From the NCBI GenBank assembly GCA_021234155.1, contig JAJEKV010000030.1, positions 3,756,761 to 3,820,760 of the forward strand: a stretch of DNA of 64,000 nucleotides, written 5' to 3'. The position numbers and the translations under genes were made by a program. Every line of letters starts with the position of its first letter. Position 1 is the stretch's first letter. This stretch comes from Isoetes taiwanensis (lineage: Eukaryota > Streptophyta > Lycopodiopsida > Isoetales > Isoetaceae). The notes beneath the pieces were generated by a model. It did no database searches and had not been told where the DNA came from. It saw only the letters and a list, made by a program, of their open reading frames with translations. Below, in pieces: positions 1 through 11,274 of the stretch.

Positions 1-98
1 TTTGCATCTTCTGGGTTGAAAGAATGCTTCTGCAACAGTGCATTTAAATCAGAAAATGCATTCCATGCTTCTAATTTTTTAATGGTAGATCGTGGCTT
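1..98 (-). pseudogene. In-frame continuation of gene A beyond its stop codon
   Basis: On the minus strand the gene A reading frame continues without another stop from the codon after TAG (99-101) to the window edge, about 32 codons, including a plausible helical peptide (TIKKLEAWNAFSDLNALLQK). RAG-like transposases normally extend well past the HxxxRxxE region, so the natural C-terminus may lie to the left and the TAG may be a disabling mutation. An open run of this length is not rare by chance, so the case is suggestive only. Confidence 0.35.
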
Positions 99-3000
99 CT
101 ATCTCGTTCTATCCTTCTCGACCGCATGAAAGCTTCTTCCGAATTCAAACATACCTTTACGTTTTAGATCTATGCTTTTCAAAAAGCGTCGCGCTTTCTC
201 ACCACCCAAAGAGACTTTGGCAGGCACTGAACTCTTGGTTGATTTCTTCTCATCCTTCTCCAATGTGACAAAACCACCATGTAATCCAACCTCTGATAAA
301 ACCTTCTCCACTCTTTCTATTCCTTCATTTCTTTCTTTCTCACCTTTAATATTCCAGACAAAGCAACAACTGTGATGGATCATTTTCTCCACAATTCTGA
401 CCAATGCATGCAAGGTGCAAAAGTGAACTCTGTTCAGGGGAATTGGCAATATAGCATTAAAGTTTGAATCCTTCTGGTTCCTATTGGGTGGCAATTCTTG
501 GTTACATGCCAAGGTGCTAAAACTTCTGCCTCTCTTCTGTTCTTTCAGTTTATACATACAATAAATGCAATTGCTATGGGTTTGTAATGGTGTGGAAGAT
601 ATGTTATACATTGCCTTCTCAGTCTTTAGGTCTGAAGCCAAATGAAACCTGATTTTGAAGGAACCGTGGCCATCCACTTTTAGCAATTCTCCTGATTCGT
701 AGAACCCAATTAGTCGCGGGTAGTTAAATCTCCGAAAGACCCATTTCAATATGCTGTAATTTTCTTTCTGCACTTGGAACATTCCAAGCCACCACGTATG
801 CTCTTCTGACTGCACTGAAAACCATTCTGGATCCCTCGGTTTCTCGCCCTTCTTTGGCTTCCGTCCTCTCTTCTCATAGTCTGAACGAAGAGCATAATTC
901 ATCAAGACCATTGATACCCTCTCAAACTTCTTCTTGTTGGTTAGTTCCATTTCATCAAGTTTAAGACATATCTCTAGCGTGCCTTGAACTTCAGCCTCCT
1001 GTACCTAATAATGATGAGAAAAGCTTGAGATTAGATATGAAATATTGTAATATCATTGATGCTCCTATTGTAATATTAATTTTGTATAATTCTATTGTAA
1101 TATGTAATATTAATTTTGTATAATGTATAATGTTTTATAAGCTGGACAGGGTATCTTATTCTAAACTGGATTGCAATTGCAACCTGTGGTCACTATCATA
1201 GAGATCAAGTATACAAGGATGAGTATATTTGATGAACTTATGGAGGCAGCTGCTACTATCATTCGCTGTCTGAATACTTGGCTTTTATGCTAAAAGGCAT
1301 CTATAATTATTTCTGCAGAAAAACATGACATCATTATGGAGCAATACAGAAGTCAAAACAGCCAAGATTATGGTCAAATATCAGACATCTACTCATGCCA
1401 TGGCCATGCTAAGAACACTCAGTGATCCTTGCATTCCTAAAGGTATTCTGGAGTGGCCTTGTGTAACTAGTTTTGGCTGCATGGTGGCCTTGTATAACTA
1501 GTTTTGGCTGTGATTTCTGTATGCATAGTGGCCTTGTATAAATAGCTTTGGCTGAATAAAGCCAAGCTTGTTGAACTCTAACTTGGACATATCTTTGATA
1601 TGCTGTTTTGCAGTAGTTGCAACGCTGGAAATTCCTTGAGTGCAACATGGCAATAAAATTGTTTCAAGTCTATAGTGATGTTAGTAGTGCATGAGAACAT
1701 AAAAGTCACAAAGACATCAGCTCGATTGGGATATCCAATATAGTTTGCTACTTTAAAGAAAACCCAAATGCAGTGCATTATTAAAACAGTCCCCTTCACA
1801 CAAATACTTGCCATTCTGTTCCACTATAAACTATGAAAACTTAAATAAAAAAAGATTCATATAGTATTATCTGAAGTATTCCACAGTAATTGAAGCCAAG
1901 TGAGAGTTCATGCTCGCAATCCTAGATCTCTGTTGCAGGTACAACCTCGTCACAAAAGCAAATGGCAGCAAAAAGTGCAAGCTTTCGTAAAATTTAAAAC
2001 ATTTTTTCCAACTAAGGCATGGCAAAACTTGCAAATGTGATCCAAATAAAATCAAAATCAGACTTCAAATGAGTCAAATGCGCATACCTGATAAAAGACA
2101 ACCATGAATCTTAGCAATGCTTCCATGTCAAACCAGACATTGTTGTTCTCGTTTAAGCCAACACTTTCACATGCATTATTCTTCTTTGTGCTTTTATTAA
2201 ATGGGCAGCCCGACTCGAGTGAGTGCATGCCACCTAGAACATCATCAATAGTCGCATTTCTTCTTCTTCGAATTAACTTTAATGCATAAGGACGAGGTGC
2301 AACAACCTTTTTGGTTCCCAATACTTTAAGAGCATCTTGAAATGACTTAAACAAAACTCTATATGCTTCTCTACTGATACCTGATGAGTCACAATGGGCT
2401 TGCACTTCATTTGCATCAATCTTAGAGTAAATTTCTTTCATGATCATGTCCACAACACCTCTACGCAAAGAACTATTCCTTGGATCATTCAACATAGCCA
2501 GCACCTCATCTTTTGTTGCAATACTTCTAACAATCTTTCCTATGTTACCTCTAACATTATTCTTCTCCTTTTTTGTGTTAAGAACTCTCTTTATTGCATA
2601 AATTCTTCTCCTTGCTGCACCGCAAGTCGGATTTAGTGACTCAATTGGCTTTGTTTTCCTATTCCTTTCCCGAAGACCTAATGGCGTCATCTTCAAGCGT
2701 TGCAACCTTTTCTCCAAAGTCTTGACTTTGCATTCTTCCTTCCTGCACATGCTTATGGATGATCTCAATTCCCGATTAGTTTGATTGATCACAAAGGTCT
2801 GCAAAGAATAATCTTGTTGCAAGTTAGAGAGTTTCAGCTCAAGCTTTACAACTTTTGATGCCAATTGCTTGTCTTGTTCTCTTAGCGTGCTTAATTCTTG
2901 CTCCTTCTCCTTTACAACTGTATGTAATGGCATGAATTCTAAAACAAAGTCTGTTGAATATAGTTTGTCATGTTCTCACAAGAACCTAGCAAACCACTTT

Positions 3001-3356
3001 TGCCTTCACAACTAAACTTCACTAAACCACTTACGAGTTGAATTCAGAAATTGGCCCGTGATAGGATCCCGTGGATATATGTCTCCTCTGCCCATATATG
3101 CCGCATGTTTTGCACCTAAAATTCTTAGTAGGTTCTCGTCCACTTTTTGCTTCAATCCACCTCCTTTCCTGGACCAAGCTGGTGCATAATCTTTGGATGG
3201 CAAAGAGACTCTAATTTCTGTCATTGTGTGAGCAAGAAATTGAGGTAGAATAGGATGAGGTAGAATAGGATGCAAAAATTTCAATCGAAGGAATTGAACC
3301 TTCAAAATTCCGTGCAACCAGGGAGGCGCCATGTTTGAATTTTGGCTCAGCGCCAT
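99..3356 (-). CDS. Gene A: three-exon coiled-coil protein, possible DDE-transposase-like
   Basis: Three exons join in frame: 3356-3035 (donor GTAAGT), 2938-2088 (acceptor TTTTAG, donor GTATGC) and 1004-99 (acceptor ATTATTAG), giving about 692 residues. After a short N-terminus there is a coiled coil (about residues 115-180), a basic patch, and a helical region with an 'ISREAYRVLF' motif. The C-terminal third has 'KVDGHG', 'ASDLKTEK', a CIYC pair and 'CTLHALVRIVEKM'. This acidic-residue/CxxC/HxxxRxxE layout resembles uncharacterised RAG-like cut-and-paste transposases of invertebrates as I know them, with VDG, SDL and the E of RIVE as candidate D, D, E; this is inference from motif layout only. 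The TAG at 99-101 may be premature, because the frame stays open to base 1. Family and function are otherwise unknown. Confidence 0.6.
1005..2087 (-). other. Intron 2 of gene A
   Basis: A GTATGC...TTAG intron of about 1.08 kb between exons 2 and 3. It contains a local tandem duplication of a roughly 45-bp AT-rich phrase around 1435-1565 ('gtggccttgtataa.tagttttggctg', three copies) and no supported ORF. Confidence 0.5.
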
Positions 3357-3702
3357 ATTTCGATTTTGGAGGTCTGAATTTAGAAGCTCAACTTTGAAAT
3401 TGATTTGTGGGATAATCCTGCTTTGCCGCGAAGCTCACAGAAATGGAGTTCAACGATTTGGCATTTTTTGCAAACGTGGATGATGAGTAATTAATTTAGT
3501 TAGGTGCTACGAAGAGGGTTAACGAAAATCATTAAATAGATGCATTAGTTAGGTTCATTAAATAGATGGGTTGTTGAGTTGGTAAGTTAAAAATGGTGCA
3601 TTAACTACATGGGAAGGATGACATGGAAAATAGGAAAAAATGACGTGGAATTTCTCTTATAGGGACAGAAGTTGATCTCATTTTTCCTCTAATGTCCCAG
3701 AA

Positions 3703-5277
3703 TTGCGAAAAAACCTTTTGTCAGTTGCACGTGCAGCAGATGCTGGTCTGCAAGTTTTCTTTGATGATAAGGAAGTTCTTTTCTTGAAGAATGCACAGAT
3801 TGAAGGGGATATAGTGGCTAAGGGCTCAAGACATGGAAATTTGTATGAGCTGGAGGTGTCTGATCCAAATCAGGCCCTAGTCGTATCAGCAAAAGAGAAG
3901 GAGAAAGTGCTACTTTGGCACAAAAGGTACGGTCACGCTAATGTTCAAGCTTTAAAAATAATGCAGCGGAAGAACATGGTTCATGGCATGAAGATAACTA
4001 TGAAGGCAGACCCAGATCTTTGTGAAGCATGTATCCTTGGTAAGCACCCTCGCAGATCATTTGCAAGTGTAGGCGTGAGAGCTAAGCAAGTCGGAGCTTG
4101 TCCACTCGGATCTTTGTGGACCAACGAGAGGTGTCTACTTGGCGCCTTGGTAAGGCAGTATATTTCATCACATTTATTGATGATTTTAGTTTGAAAAACA
4201 ATTGTCTATTTTCTAACCAAGAAAAAGTGATGCTCTTGAGGCTTTTAAATTGTATAAAGCATGTGTAGAAAATCGGGACGAGGGAGGAAGATCAAGCAAT
4301 TGCGCGCGATGGTGGTGGAGAGTATCTTAGTGATCTCTTCCATGATACATGTGGATCAAAGTGCGGGGATTCAGCGTCAATGCACAGGGCTACTCCACAA
4401 CAAAAACGGTGTTGCGGAGGAGGAAGAATCACACTTTATGCAATGCGGCAAGAAGTATGCTTGCTGAAAGTCATTTGCCAAAGTATTTTTGGGCTGATGC
4501 AATTGCTTTAGCCAGTTCATGTGCAAAATGCATTGACCACGCTTGCATTGGATAATGAGATGACTCGAAGAAGCTTGGTCCGAGAGAAACCGGATGTTTC
4601 TCATTTGCGCACCTTTGGATGTACCGCATGTACATGTTCCTGAAAAGCATTTCTTGCGAGAAAATTTGATGCCCGTGGCACCAAATGCACTTTTATTGGC
4701 TATGCACCTAATCATAAAGCATACTTGTTGTGGGATCAAGAGCGGAGAAAGGTATACACCAGCTCAGAAGTAGTTTTTGATGAGTCAAATTCTATGTGTA
4801 TTGATCCACTTGCAGATGGAAACTTCATTCAAGACAAATATCTTGTTCTTGATGATCCTCCACTCATTGAGCTTCAAGATTTGAGGCTGGACCAGCAGCA
4901 AGATGTGCCTTTGCCAGCAGATGTGCAACAACCCATCAATGATGATCCACCTCATAATCAAGTTCTTCCTGATCCTCGGCTCATTGGAATGCCCCCTCCT
5001 CCTGATCAACCGTTGTCACCATGTAGCAGAACACCTTCTCGTAAAGTTCTTGAAAATGCTGAACTTAGTTTGGTTGAATGGTGTTGCTTGGCAGTGCAAG
5101 GTGAACCAACAAGCATTGAGGAAGCATGGGCTTCCTCTGAAGCTCCACATTGGAAACGGGCAGTTGAGGTAGAGCTCGCATCCATGGATGCAAACTAACT
5201 TGCTGATTTGCCCATTGGGCACAAAGCAGTGGATTGCAAATGGCTATTCAAAAAAAGGTACAAGGCTGATGGCAGCC
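3703..5277 (+). pseudogene. copia pol, 5' part: GAG-pre-integrase and degenerate integrase
   Basis: The first segment (3703-4192) carries the GAG-pre-integrase zinc motif: 'LLWHKRYGHAN' followed by 'CEACILGK', an HHCC-type arrangement. The integrase core is broken by several frameshifts between 4090 and 4725. Recognisable pieces are 'NGVAE' and 'RTLCNAARSMLAESHLPKYFWADAI' across two frames, then 'FIGYAPNHKAYLLWD'. From 4725 the frame is open through the variable linker (rich in P, D and Q) into the N-terminus of RT ('EAWASSEAPHWKRAVEVELASM'). An in-frame TAA follows at about 5197, and the RT reading then runs 'KWLFKKRYKADG' up to the insertion point. Confidence 0.88.
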
Positions 5278-6277
5278 CCGGGGGTTTCACCTAGGCATAT
5301 GGGGATACCACATCTGCGTGCAAGGGGTCCAGAGAAAACCCCTGTATACGACTTTTTGGAGGTGGAAAACCCCTACATACGTAAATAGGAAAAGCCAGTT
5401 TCCAAGCCCCTTTCCGTAGATGTACTTTCGGACGATCCTAGTTTTTACATACCCCTACCCGATCTTGTACTTGAGTTTGTGTTTGTGCACCCTACCCCTA
5501 TGTACGGAATAAATAAAATTTCAAAACGTGTGCCCGGCCTAGTAAACGTATGCCCGGCATTGCCGGGCCAATACAAATAAGTAGTCAGGATCTTGGCTTT
5601 AAGTCAAGATCTTGGCTTTAAAGTGCAGTATCCAAATTAGAACTTAAGATTGTTAACTACTTTCAAGTAATCAAGTTTGAAAACTGCAAATAAAAATGAA
5701 TGTGTAGTGACTGTCAAACGTAACAACATATCTTGTTTTCGCCTAGCATATTAATCAGCAAATAATGCAAAAGCTTAAACTGCACAACTTTTTAGTGTAT
5801 GCATTGGGGCAGTCTTTTTTAATTCTACAGTTGCATGAAGCCCATTAGCTTTGCCAATTAAGGATAAAGGAGATCAGAACTTTCATCAACCTAAAGCATG
5901 GAGCTGAACAGTGCCCACCAAATGAATTGTATTCCCTGTTGTATAAAATTTCAACTACACATTCATATGGGAGGCATGAGACATATATCTACATATATCT
6001 GGAACTTGATTCAGCCATTGAGTGTTTTCTCAGAAAGAAGACAAACAACGTATACTCACTCACTGCTATTACACCTCTATAAATTTCTGAGACAGACCCA
6101 CTTCTTGCAGCAAAGAGACTTGGAACGCTTGAGAAGCGACTGTTTGGGTGTCCGCAATGACGAAGATTATAGTCTGTTTTGGCAAAGTGTCTAGCGTTGT
6201 ACAGTACGACTTTTGCATGTTGAGGAAGCTGGGTATAGTCGCCATAGCAGGAGCAAGGGTCACAAAGCTGTTTCACT

Positions 6278-6680
6278 TACCTGCCAACATAAACTCTAAG
6301 AAAACCTCCTCTGGCTCCACCAGGGAGAAAATAGATACGTTATTGCGCAAAGAGCATTCAGAAAATGTCTCTGCAGAAAATGTTTGTCTTGTAACCAGGC
6401 CAAACTCTAGACAAAAATTATAGATGGTCTTGTAATAGAAATAACTCTTACCAATTAGATCCGGCACTCCCTTGTAAGAGGAAAACATAATATAATAGAA
6501 TTCAGACTTCTGGTGTGCTTAAGCTCAGTCTCTGTTGGAGCTAGAGTCACTGCTTTCAAACATAAAAAAGGTTTAAGTCCGGCATTTCCTGTAGCAATCC
6601 ATGCAAGAAGGGAAATTAGAGAATCTGCTACCAGAACGACAAATAAGAGGCATATGCTAACAAATGTAACTTGTTTCATA
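6278..6680 (-). other. Exon-like minus-strand segments inside the TIR element
   Basis: One open segment (6679-6520) encodes a hydrophobic stretch containing 'VVLVADSLISLLAWIATG' followed by 'KAVTLAPTETEL', which looks like a membrane protein. A second (about 6375-6286) is bounded by TTTCTGCAG and GGCAG|GTAAGTG and reads 'EPEEVFLEFMLAG'. I do not recognise the source gene. They could be captured exons or chance ORFs. Confidence 0.25.
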
Positions 6681-8037
6681 TGGCAAGGAAGAAAGAATAC
6701 CTATGGAATGGAAAAATGCAATTTCATAGGATTATAGAGAGCAAATGACTATAGAAAAGAGTGGCTGACAACTCATTAGACAGACAAATATAAAACAAAA
6801 ATATGACAACAATCTGGCCTTGTCTTGTCTTGTCTTGTCCATGGCCTTGTTCTGTTCCGTACATAAATGCAACCAACGATATGCTCTAAATGTGTTTCCT
6901 ACAGGCAGCTTAGGACGATATATTTGGTGGAAAAAAAGACATATAAAAGGATAGACTCCAACACAACCTTTGATTAAGATTTAACTACTTAAATGAGGAA
7001 AAGATAACACATTTGATATAAGCGTGGCCTATGATTAAGAAAGTACCTTGCTCATGTCTATATAATATTTATAGCTCCCCAAACTACACTGCAGGGCAGG
7101 GCACTAATATCCTCTAAAGGAACCTCAAAATGAGGGGACCATCTTGGCATCAAAATGAGGGGATCAAAAGTACCGCAAGCCCTTGATTGGAGGTTTATCT
7201 GCATTATAAGAAGACTTAGTTAGCTGATTGCAGCAAAAACAGTCATGAAAAAGCAGCTAAAAGCAATTACGGTTATACATAATTGAGCTACTGGATTAGC
7301 TGGCTTATCCTACTTCACAATCACTATGTAGAATTTTTGGCTTCACAACTACATGATCTGTGCAATAGAGAGGAAGAGCATTCTCAAAAATCAATAGGGA
7401 GACGCCAGTTATGTATTGTACTTTCAAAAGCTTCAAAGATTGAAAACTAATAGGAAAGAAAAGATAATGATAAAGCAATACAAACATCTCAGGTGTTTCC
7501 GACCTCCATTGGTGGTTAGTTAGATAGATGCACCATGAAGTACGTGAAGAAAAGAATGGAATCAAAAAAAGGCCTTCTGGTCGTTACTATTTTGTCACAA
7601 TCCAAAATAACACCATTCAAAGATATTGATTCCCATAAATCAAAGTAGATCTAAAATAGATGCTTCAAAACCTGCGGCAAACCTTTTTTTTTTAACTACG
7701 AAAAATAGATGCATAGTTGCAAAAACCATTTTACTGAAGCTCCAGCTAATTGTAGCTCATATCACGTTTCTATCTAGGCTCTAACAAGCGCACACAAGCA
7801 ACAAAAAAAAATCAGGTTAAGACCATTTTGCAAATCACCGAAGGAAATGGAAACTCCAAATATCTAGTATGATTTCTTACGGACCTAAAAATCAACACCG
7901 GATATTAATCTACTCCTCAAATGTTGCACTAATACCTAATCCCAAGATCTTGCGGTGACCATTACGCTTTGGAGAGAAAACCTAGAAAAAAAAAAGTCGT
8001 TTTGCAAAGAATCGGCAAATGCATGCCGGATCAAAGA

Positions 8038-8240
8038 TGTTGCAGACTGATTCCTCATTTGAAGCCGTGAAGGAATAACAGAAGGAATTGTCTCGGCGGA
8101 AAACCAAGACATAACCGGAAAATTTCAACTCGGAGTTGGAGTAGGCCCTAACGTAGATGCTACGGATCGGACCTTCCCGCCCAACTCCCCCTTCTCGACC
8201 ACCTAGGGGGGAATGGTGGTCGACCGTACGAAGCACCAGT
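8038..8240 (-). other. GC-richer exon-like segment near right end of the TIR element
   Basis: This stretch is richer in G+C than its surroundings. On the minus strand it encodes an open segment with 'GPIRSIYVRAYSNSELKFSG' and 'NEESVCNIFDPACICRFF'. It is not identified; a captured 5' exon is one explanation. Confidence 0.22.
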
Positions 8241-8335
8241 CCGTATACGGACGTCGCGAGTTCAAAAAAACCCCTACCCAGTCACGCTCTTGGGTCATAC
8301 GGGGTTTCAATGGTGAAACCCCCGGGATGGCAGCC

Positions 8336-9680
8336 TTGACAAGTATAAAGCTAGGCTAGTTGCTCGAGGTTTCAGCCAAGTCAAAGGTCTTGAGTATGAT
8401 GAGACATTTTCACCGGTCGTGAGAATGAATAGCTTGCGTGTTTTGCTTGCCTTAGGAGCCAAATTGGATTGGGAAATTCATCAAATGGATGTGGATACGG
8501 CATTTCTAAATGGAGATCTTCTTGAGGACATCTATATGCTGCAACCTCCAGGTTTTGAAGTACCCGGCCAGGAAAACAAGGTATGTAAACTCCGGAAGGC
8601 CATTTATGGCTTAAAGCAGGCGTCTAGGGTTTGGTATATGAAGTTTGATGATGCACTTAAGCATGAAGGATTTCAAGTTGCTACAACAGATTCTAATGTC
8701 TACATCAAGTGCATGGGAGGTATGTATTTGATTTTAGTGCTGGGCAGCAATCTTCTTGATGTTCAAGCACTTAAATCTCAACTAGCTAGCAGGTTTAAGA
8801 TGAAAGATTTGGGTGCAGCTAGCTCTTTCTTGGATATGCAGATACATCGTGATAGAAAGAAGAGGCTAATTCATATCAGCCAACCTCGGTATGCTGAATT
8901 TCTGCTTGAGCAATTTCGCATGGCAGATTGTAAGCCTGTTTCCACGCCAATGGAAGCTGGCCTCAAATTGTTTGAAGATGAGTCTGTTTGTGATAATATG
9001 CAGTCATCTTCTCTACCATATAGGCAGCTTGTTGGGAGTTTGATGTATCTCATGACCATAACACGACCTGATCTTTGTTTTGTTGTGATTGCATTGAGTC
9101 AATTTAACCACTGTTATGAGTTAAAGCATTGGCAGCTAGCAAAGCGTGTTCTTCGCTATTTGCAAGGAACAAAGGAGTATGGAATCTGTTATTGTGATAA
9201 CAGATCAGCAAGTCTTCATGCATTTACTGATGCAAGTTGGGGCAACAACAGGGATTCTCATTCCACTACAGGTAGCACATGCATGTTTTATAGAGGTGCC
9301 GTAGGCTGGATAAGCAAAAAGCAATCTGTTGTAGCGCGATCTTCAGCAGAGGCAGAACATTGACTTATCTACTGGAGTTGCAGATCTTATTTGGTATGAT
9401 CATTTGCTTAATGATATTGGTATTTCTGTGCAGCAACCTATCCATGTTTATGTGGACAACCAAAGTTGCATGAAAATGGCAGAGCGACCAGGACATCATC
9501 CTCGGACAAAGCACATTCCAATTCATTATCATTATGTCCGTGATCTGGTGGAGAAAGCAATCATTTCATTAATCTATTCGCCCACTGGTGCAATGGTTGC
9601 AGATATCTTTACTAAGCCACTGGGCACACAAAAGTTTGTACAGTTTAGATCAGCACTTGGTGTTATACCATTGCAGTAGC
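8336..9680 (+). pseudogene. copia pol, 3' part: reverse transcriptase and RNase H
   Basis: The frame opens with 'KYKARLVARGF' and passes 'DETFSPVV', 'HQMDVDTAFLNGDL', 'VCKLRKAIYGLKQASRVWY' and 'FKMKDLGAASSFLDMQI', all standard copia RT. At the place of the catalytic YVDD the sequence reads 'MYLILVLGSNLLD', so the box is missing and the enzyme cannot be active. RNase H follows with 'AFTDASWGNNRDSHSTTG' and 'SSAEAEH', where a TGA (9361) and a frameshift intervene. It resumes as 'VDNQSCMKMAERPGHHPRTKHI' and 'DIFTKPLG', ending at TAG 9678-9680. Confidence 0.95.
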
Positions 9681-9697
9681 TTCAGATTATCCAGCTT

Positions 9698-9707
9698 GAA
9701 AGGGGAG
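9698..9707 (+). other. Polypurine tract of the copia element
   Basis: The purine run gaaaggggag lies directly before the TGTTAG start of the 3' LTR, where the plus-strand primer of LTR elements is expected. Confidence 0.8.
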
Positions 9708-10009
9708 TGTTAGAATTCAAGCTGTACATTAGAGTACATTTAGAGTACATTGATGTACATTAGATACATTGATGTACATTAGAGTACATTAGAAGTACAT
9801 CATGTACATCTGTGGCCTTTGGCCTTCTGTTTTCGGCTGTTGGCCTTTCAGTGCCATTCATTCCATGTATTTATAGATTACATACAATACATAGAACATT
9901 CAGATTGTTCCTATTCTATTCCTATTGTGTCTCTTCCATTCTTACTTCCGCTTTGGCTCACTCTGTGCTGTAGGTTTGTATCAGTCCATAGCTGATACGT
10001 TTTCCAACA
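9708..10009 (+). repeat. 3' LTR of the copia element
   Basis: About 302 bp, starting TGTTAGAATTC and ending TTTTCCAACA, so the copia termini TGTT...AACA are present. The U3 part (9722-9812) is built from tandem variants of 'tacattagag' / 'tacattgatg', a candidate enhancer. A TATA-like tttataga lies near 9871. No matching 5' LTR exists in the window. Confidence 0.85.
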
Positions 10010-11274
10010 AAAAAGACGGCGGTGTTGTTCGCGTTGCTGCAATTCCGATTTGGTGGAGCATTCCTTGGAAGGTGGTGTTGTTTTGAAACCAAGCCAGCGG
10101 GAACCCGATATCACTACACTGTAGCAATTGAAGAAAGCACTGTAGCTATAAATCATCACCACCTTTGTTCTATCCTTTCTTTAATTTCTTTCTCGCAGGA
10201 TAATGATCTAAAGAGGACTGTATATGTCCCATGGCAAATATCAGGGTAGATAAACCATAGATGCACCCTACATCTAGTAGCTTCTTCCATAGATGATCAT
10301 CAGTGTGTAGACAACTTCGACATGATGCACTGAAGATTCAACAACAGACTTTCGCAGAGATAATATGTACTTCATTTTCCTACCACCAGGAGGTGTTCCT
10401 ACCCACTAGTTTCTTGGCCTGCTCAACAATTGTCTGTCTCTTTTCTCCATGTGCAATTAAAGTCTCTATTTCCAGCTCAAGATGCAAACATGGGACAAGG
10501 AGAAGCACTGAATAACAGTAACATATAAGCTTGTCTTGACAGAATGAATGGCATTATTTGCTTTTGAAAGGCAGTTATTCAATGTACGTTTCTGCGTTAT
10601 TGTATATGTAGCAACATGGAATACATCTGATAGAAGCCCCTAAAGCATTTTAAACCGAACAAGCACAACAGAACATATTTAATAAAGAAAAAAGGAACAC
10701 ATGCATGTAAATAGCAGGGCGGTTTCTGCTTTTATTTACCCAGGGTGGTTTTGCTTGCCTGGAATTAGATTGATTTCTGCAATGTCTGACTGCTAAACTG
10801 GGATGAGCAACAACACTGTCATATGTCAGCATCATAAAACTAAACATAAATATATCATACAACCATTATCTCAGACTTACATAAATATCCAATGACAGAA
10901 GCATTCTGATATAAAGCATTCAAATGACAAATAATTGAAGAACTTAAACTTGGTTGCACATCAGTGACAAAAGTAGTGACAGAAGCATTCTGCTATAATG
11001 CATTTAAATGGCAAACAATTGATTGACCTGTTTGCACATAAAACCTCAATATAAATTGTGTTCCGATAAAAAATCTTCTGCTGCCTCATCATCTATGTAG
11101 CAACATGATTTGTACTTGGTTGTTTGCAAAATTGGAGAATGGCATGCAGCCATGAATGATGCCAATTGTTCTGCATATATGGGCAAGCAACTACGGAGAT
11201 TATTTGTTAGTCAATGACATTAAGAAAATGGAACATGAATTTCCTATTAAGTTAAAAGAAAGTTTTGTTACCCA
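10010..11274. other. Noncoding DNA downstream of gene B
   Basis: AT-rich sequence with no supported ORF, probably including the 3' untranslated region of gene B at its right end. It contains the tandem duplication listed at 10893-11041. Confidence 0.5.
10893..11041. repeat. 84-bp-period tandem duplication
   Basis: A segment starting 'tgacagaagcattctg.tata' occurs at about 10893 and again at about 10977 with a few substitutions; each copy ends near 'ttgcacat'. A related phrase (gcttctgcaacagtgcattta) occurs in inverse at the left edge of the window (25-50). Confidence 0.75.

Larger units (their letters stand above)
5278..8325. mobile_element. 3.05-kb non-autonomous TIR transposon with 10-bp TSD, probably MULE-type
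   Basis: Both ends carry the perfect 14-bp inverted repeat CCGGGGGTTTCACC. The element is flanked by a perfect 10-bp direct repeat gatggcagcc (5268-5277 and 8326-8335). A 9-10-bp duplication is typical of Mutator-like elements; the short inverted repeats are less typical. No transposase ORF is present. The interior holds minus-strand exon-like pieces with good splice sites (about 6520-6680, 6285-6370, 8040-8235), so a Pack-MULE that captured host exons is possible. Confidence 0.85.
3690..10009 (+). mobile_element. 5'-truncated Ty1/copia retrotransposon split by a nested element
   Basis: Domains run in copia order: GAG-pre-integrase, integrase, reverse transcriptase, RNase H, polypurine tract, 3' LTR. 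The left end starts abruptly near 3690 inside the protease/pre-integrase linker ('ELRKNLLSVA'); gag, protease proper, the primer-binding site and the 5' LTR are missing. A 3,048-bp inverted-repeat element interrupts RT at 5278-8325. Removing it with one 10-bp duplication restores the frame across the join, as expected for a simple insertion. Stops and frameshifts are frequent in the integrase, and RT lacks its YVDD box, so the copy is dead. Confidence 0.93.
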
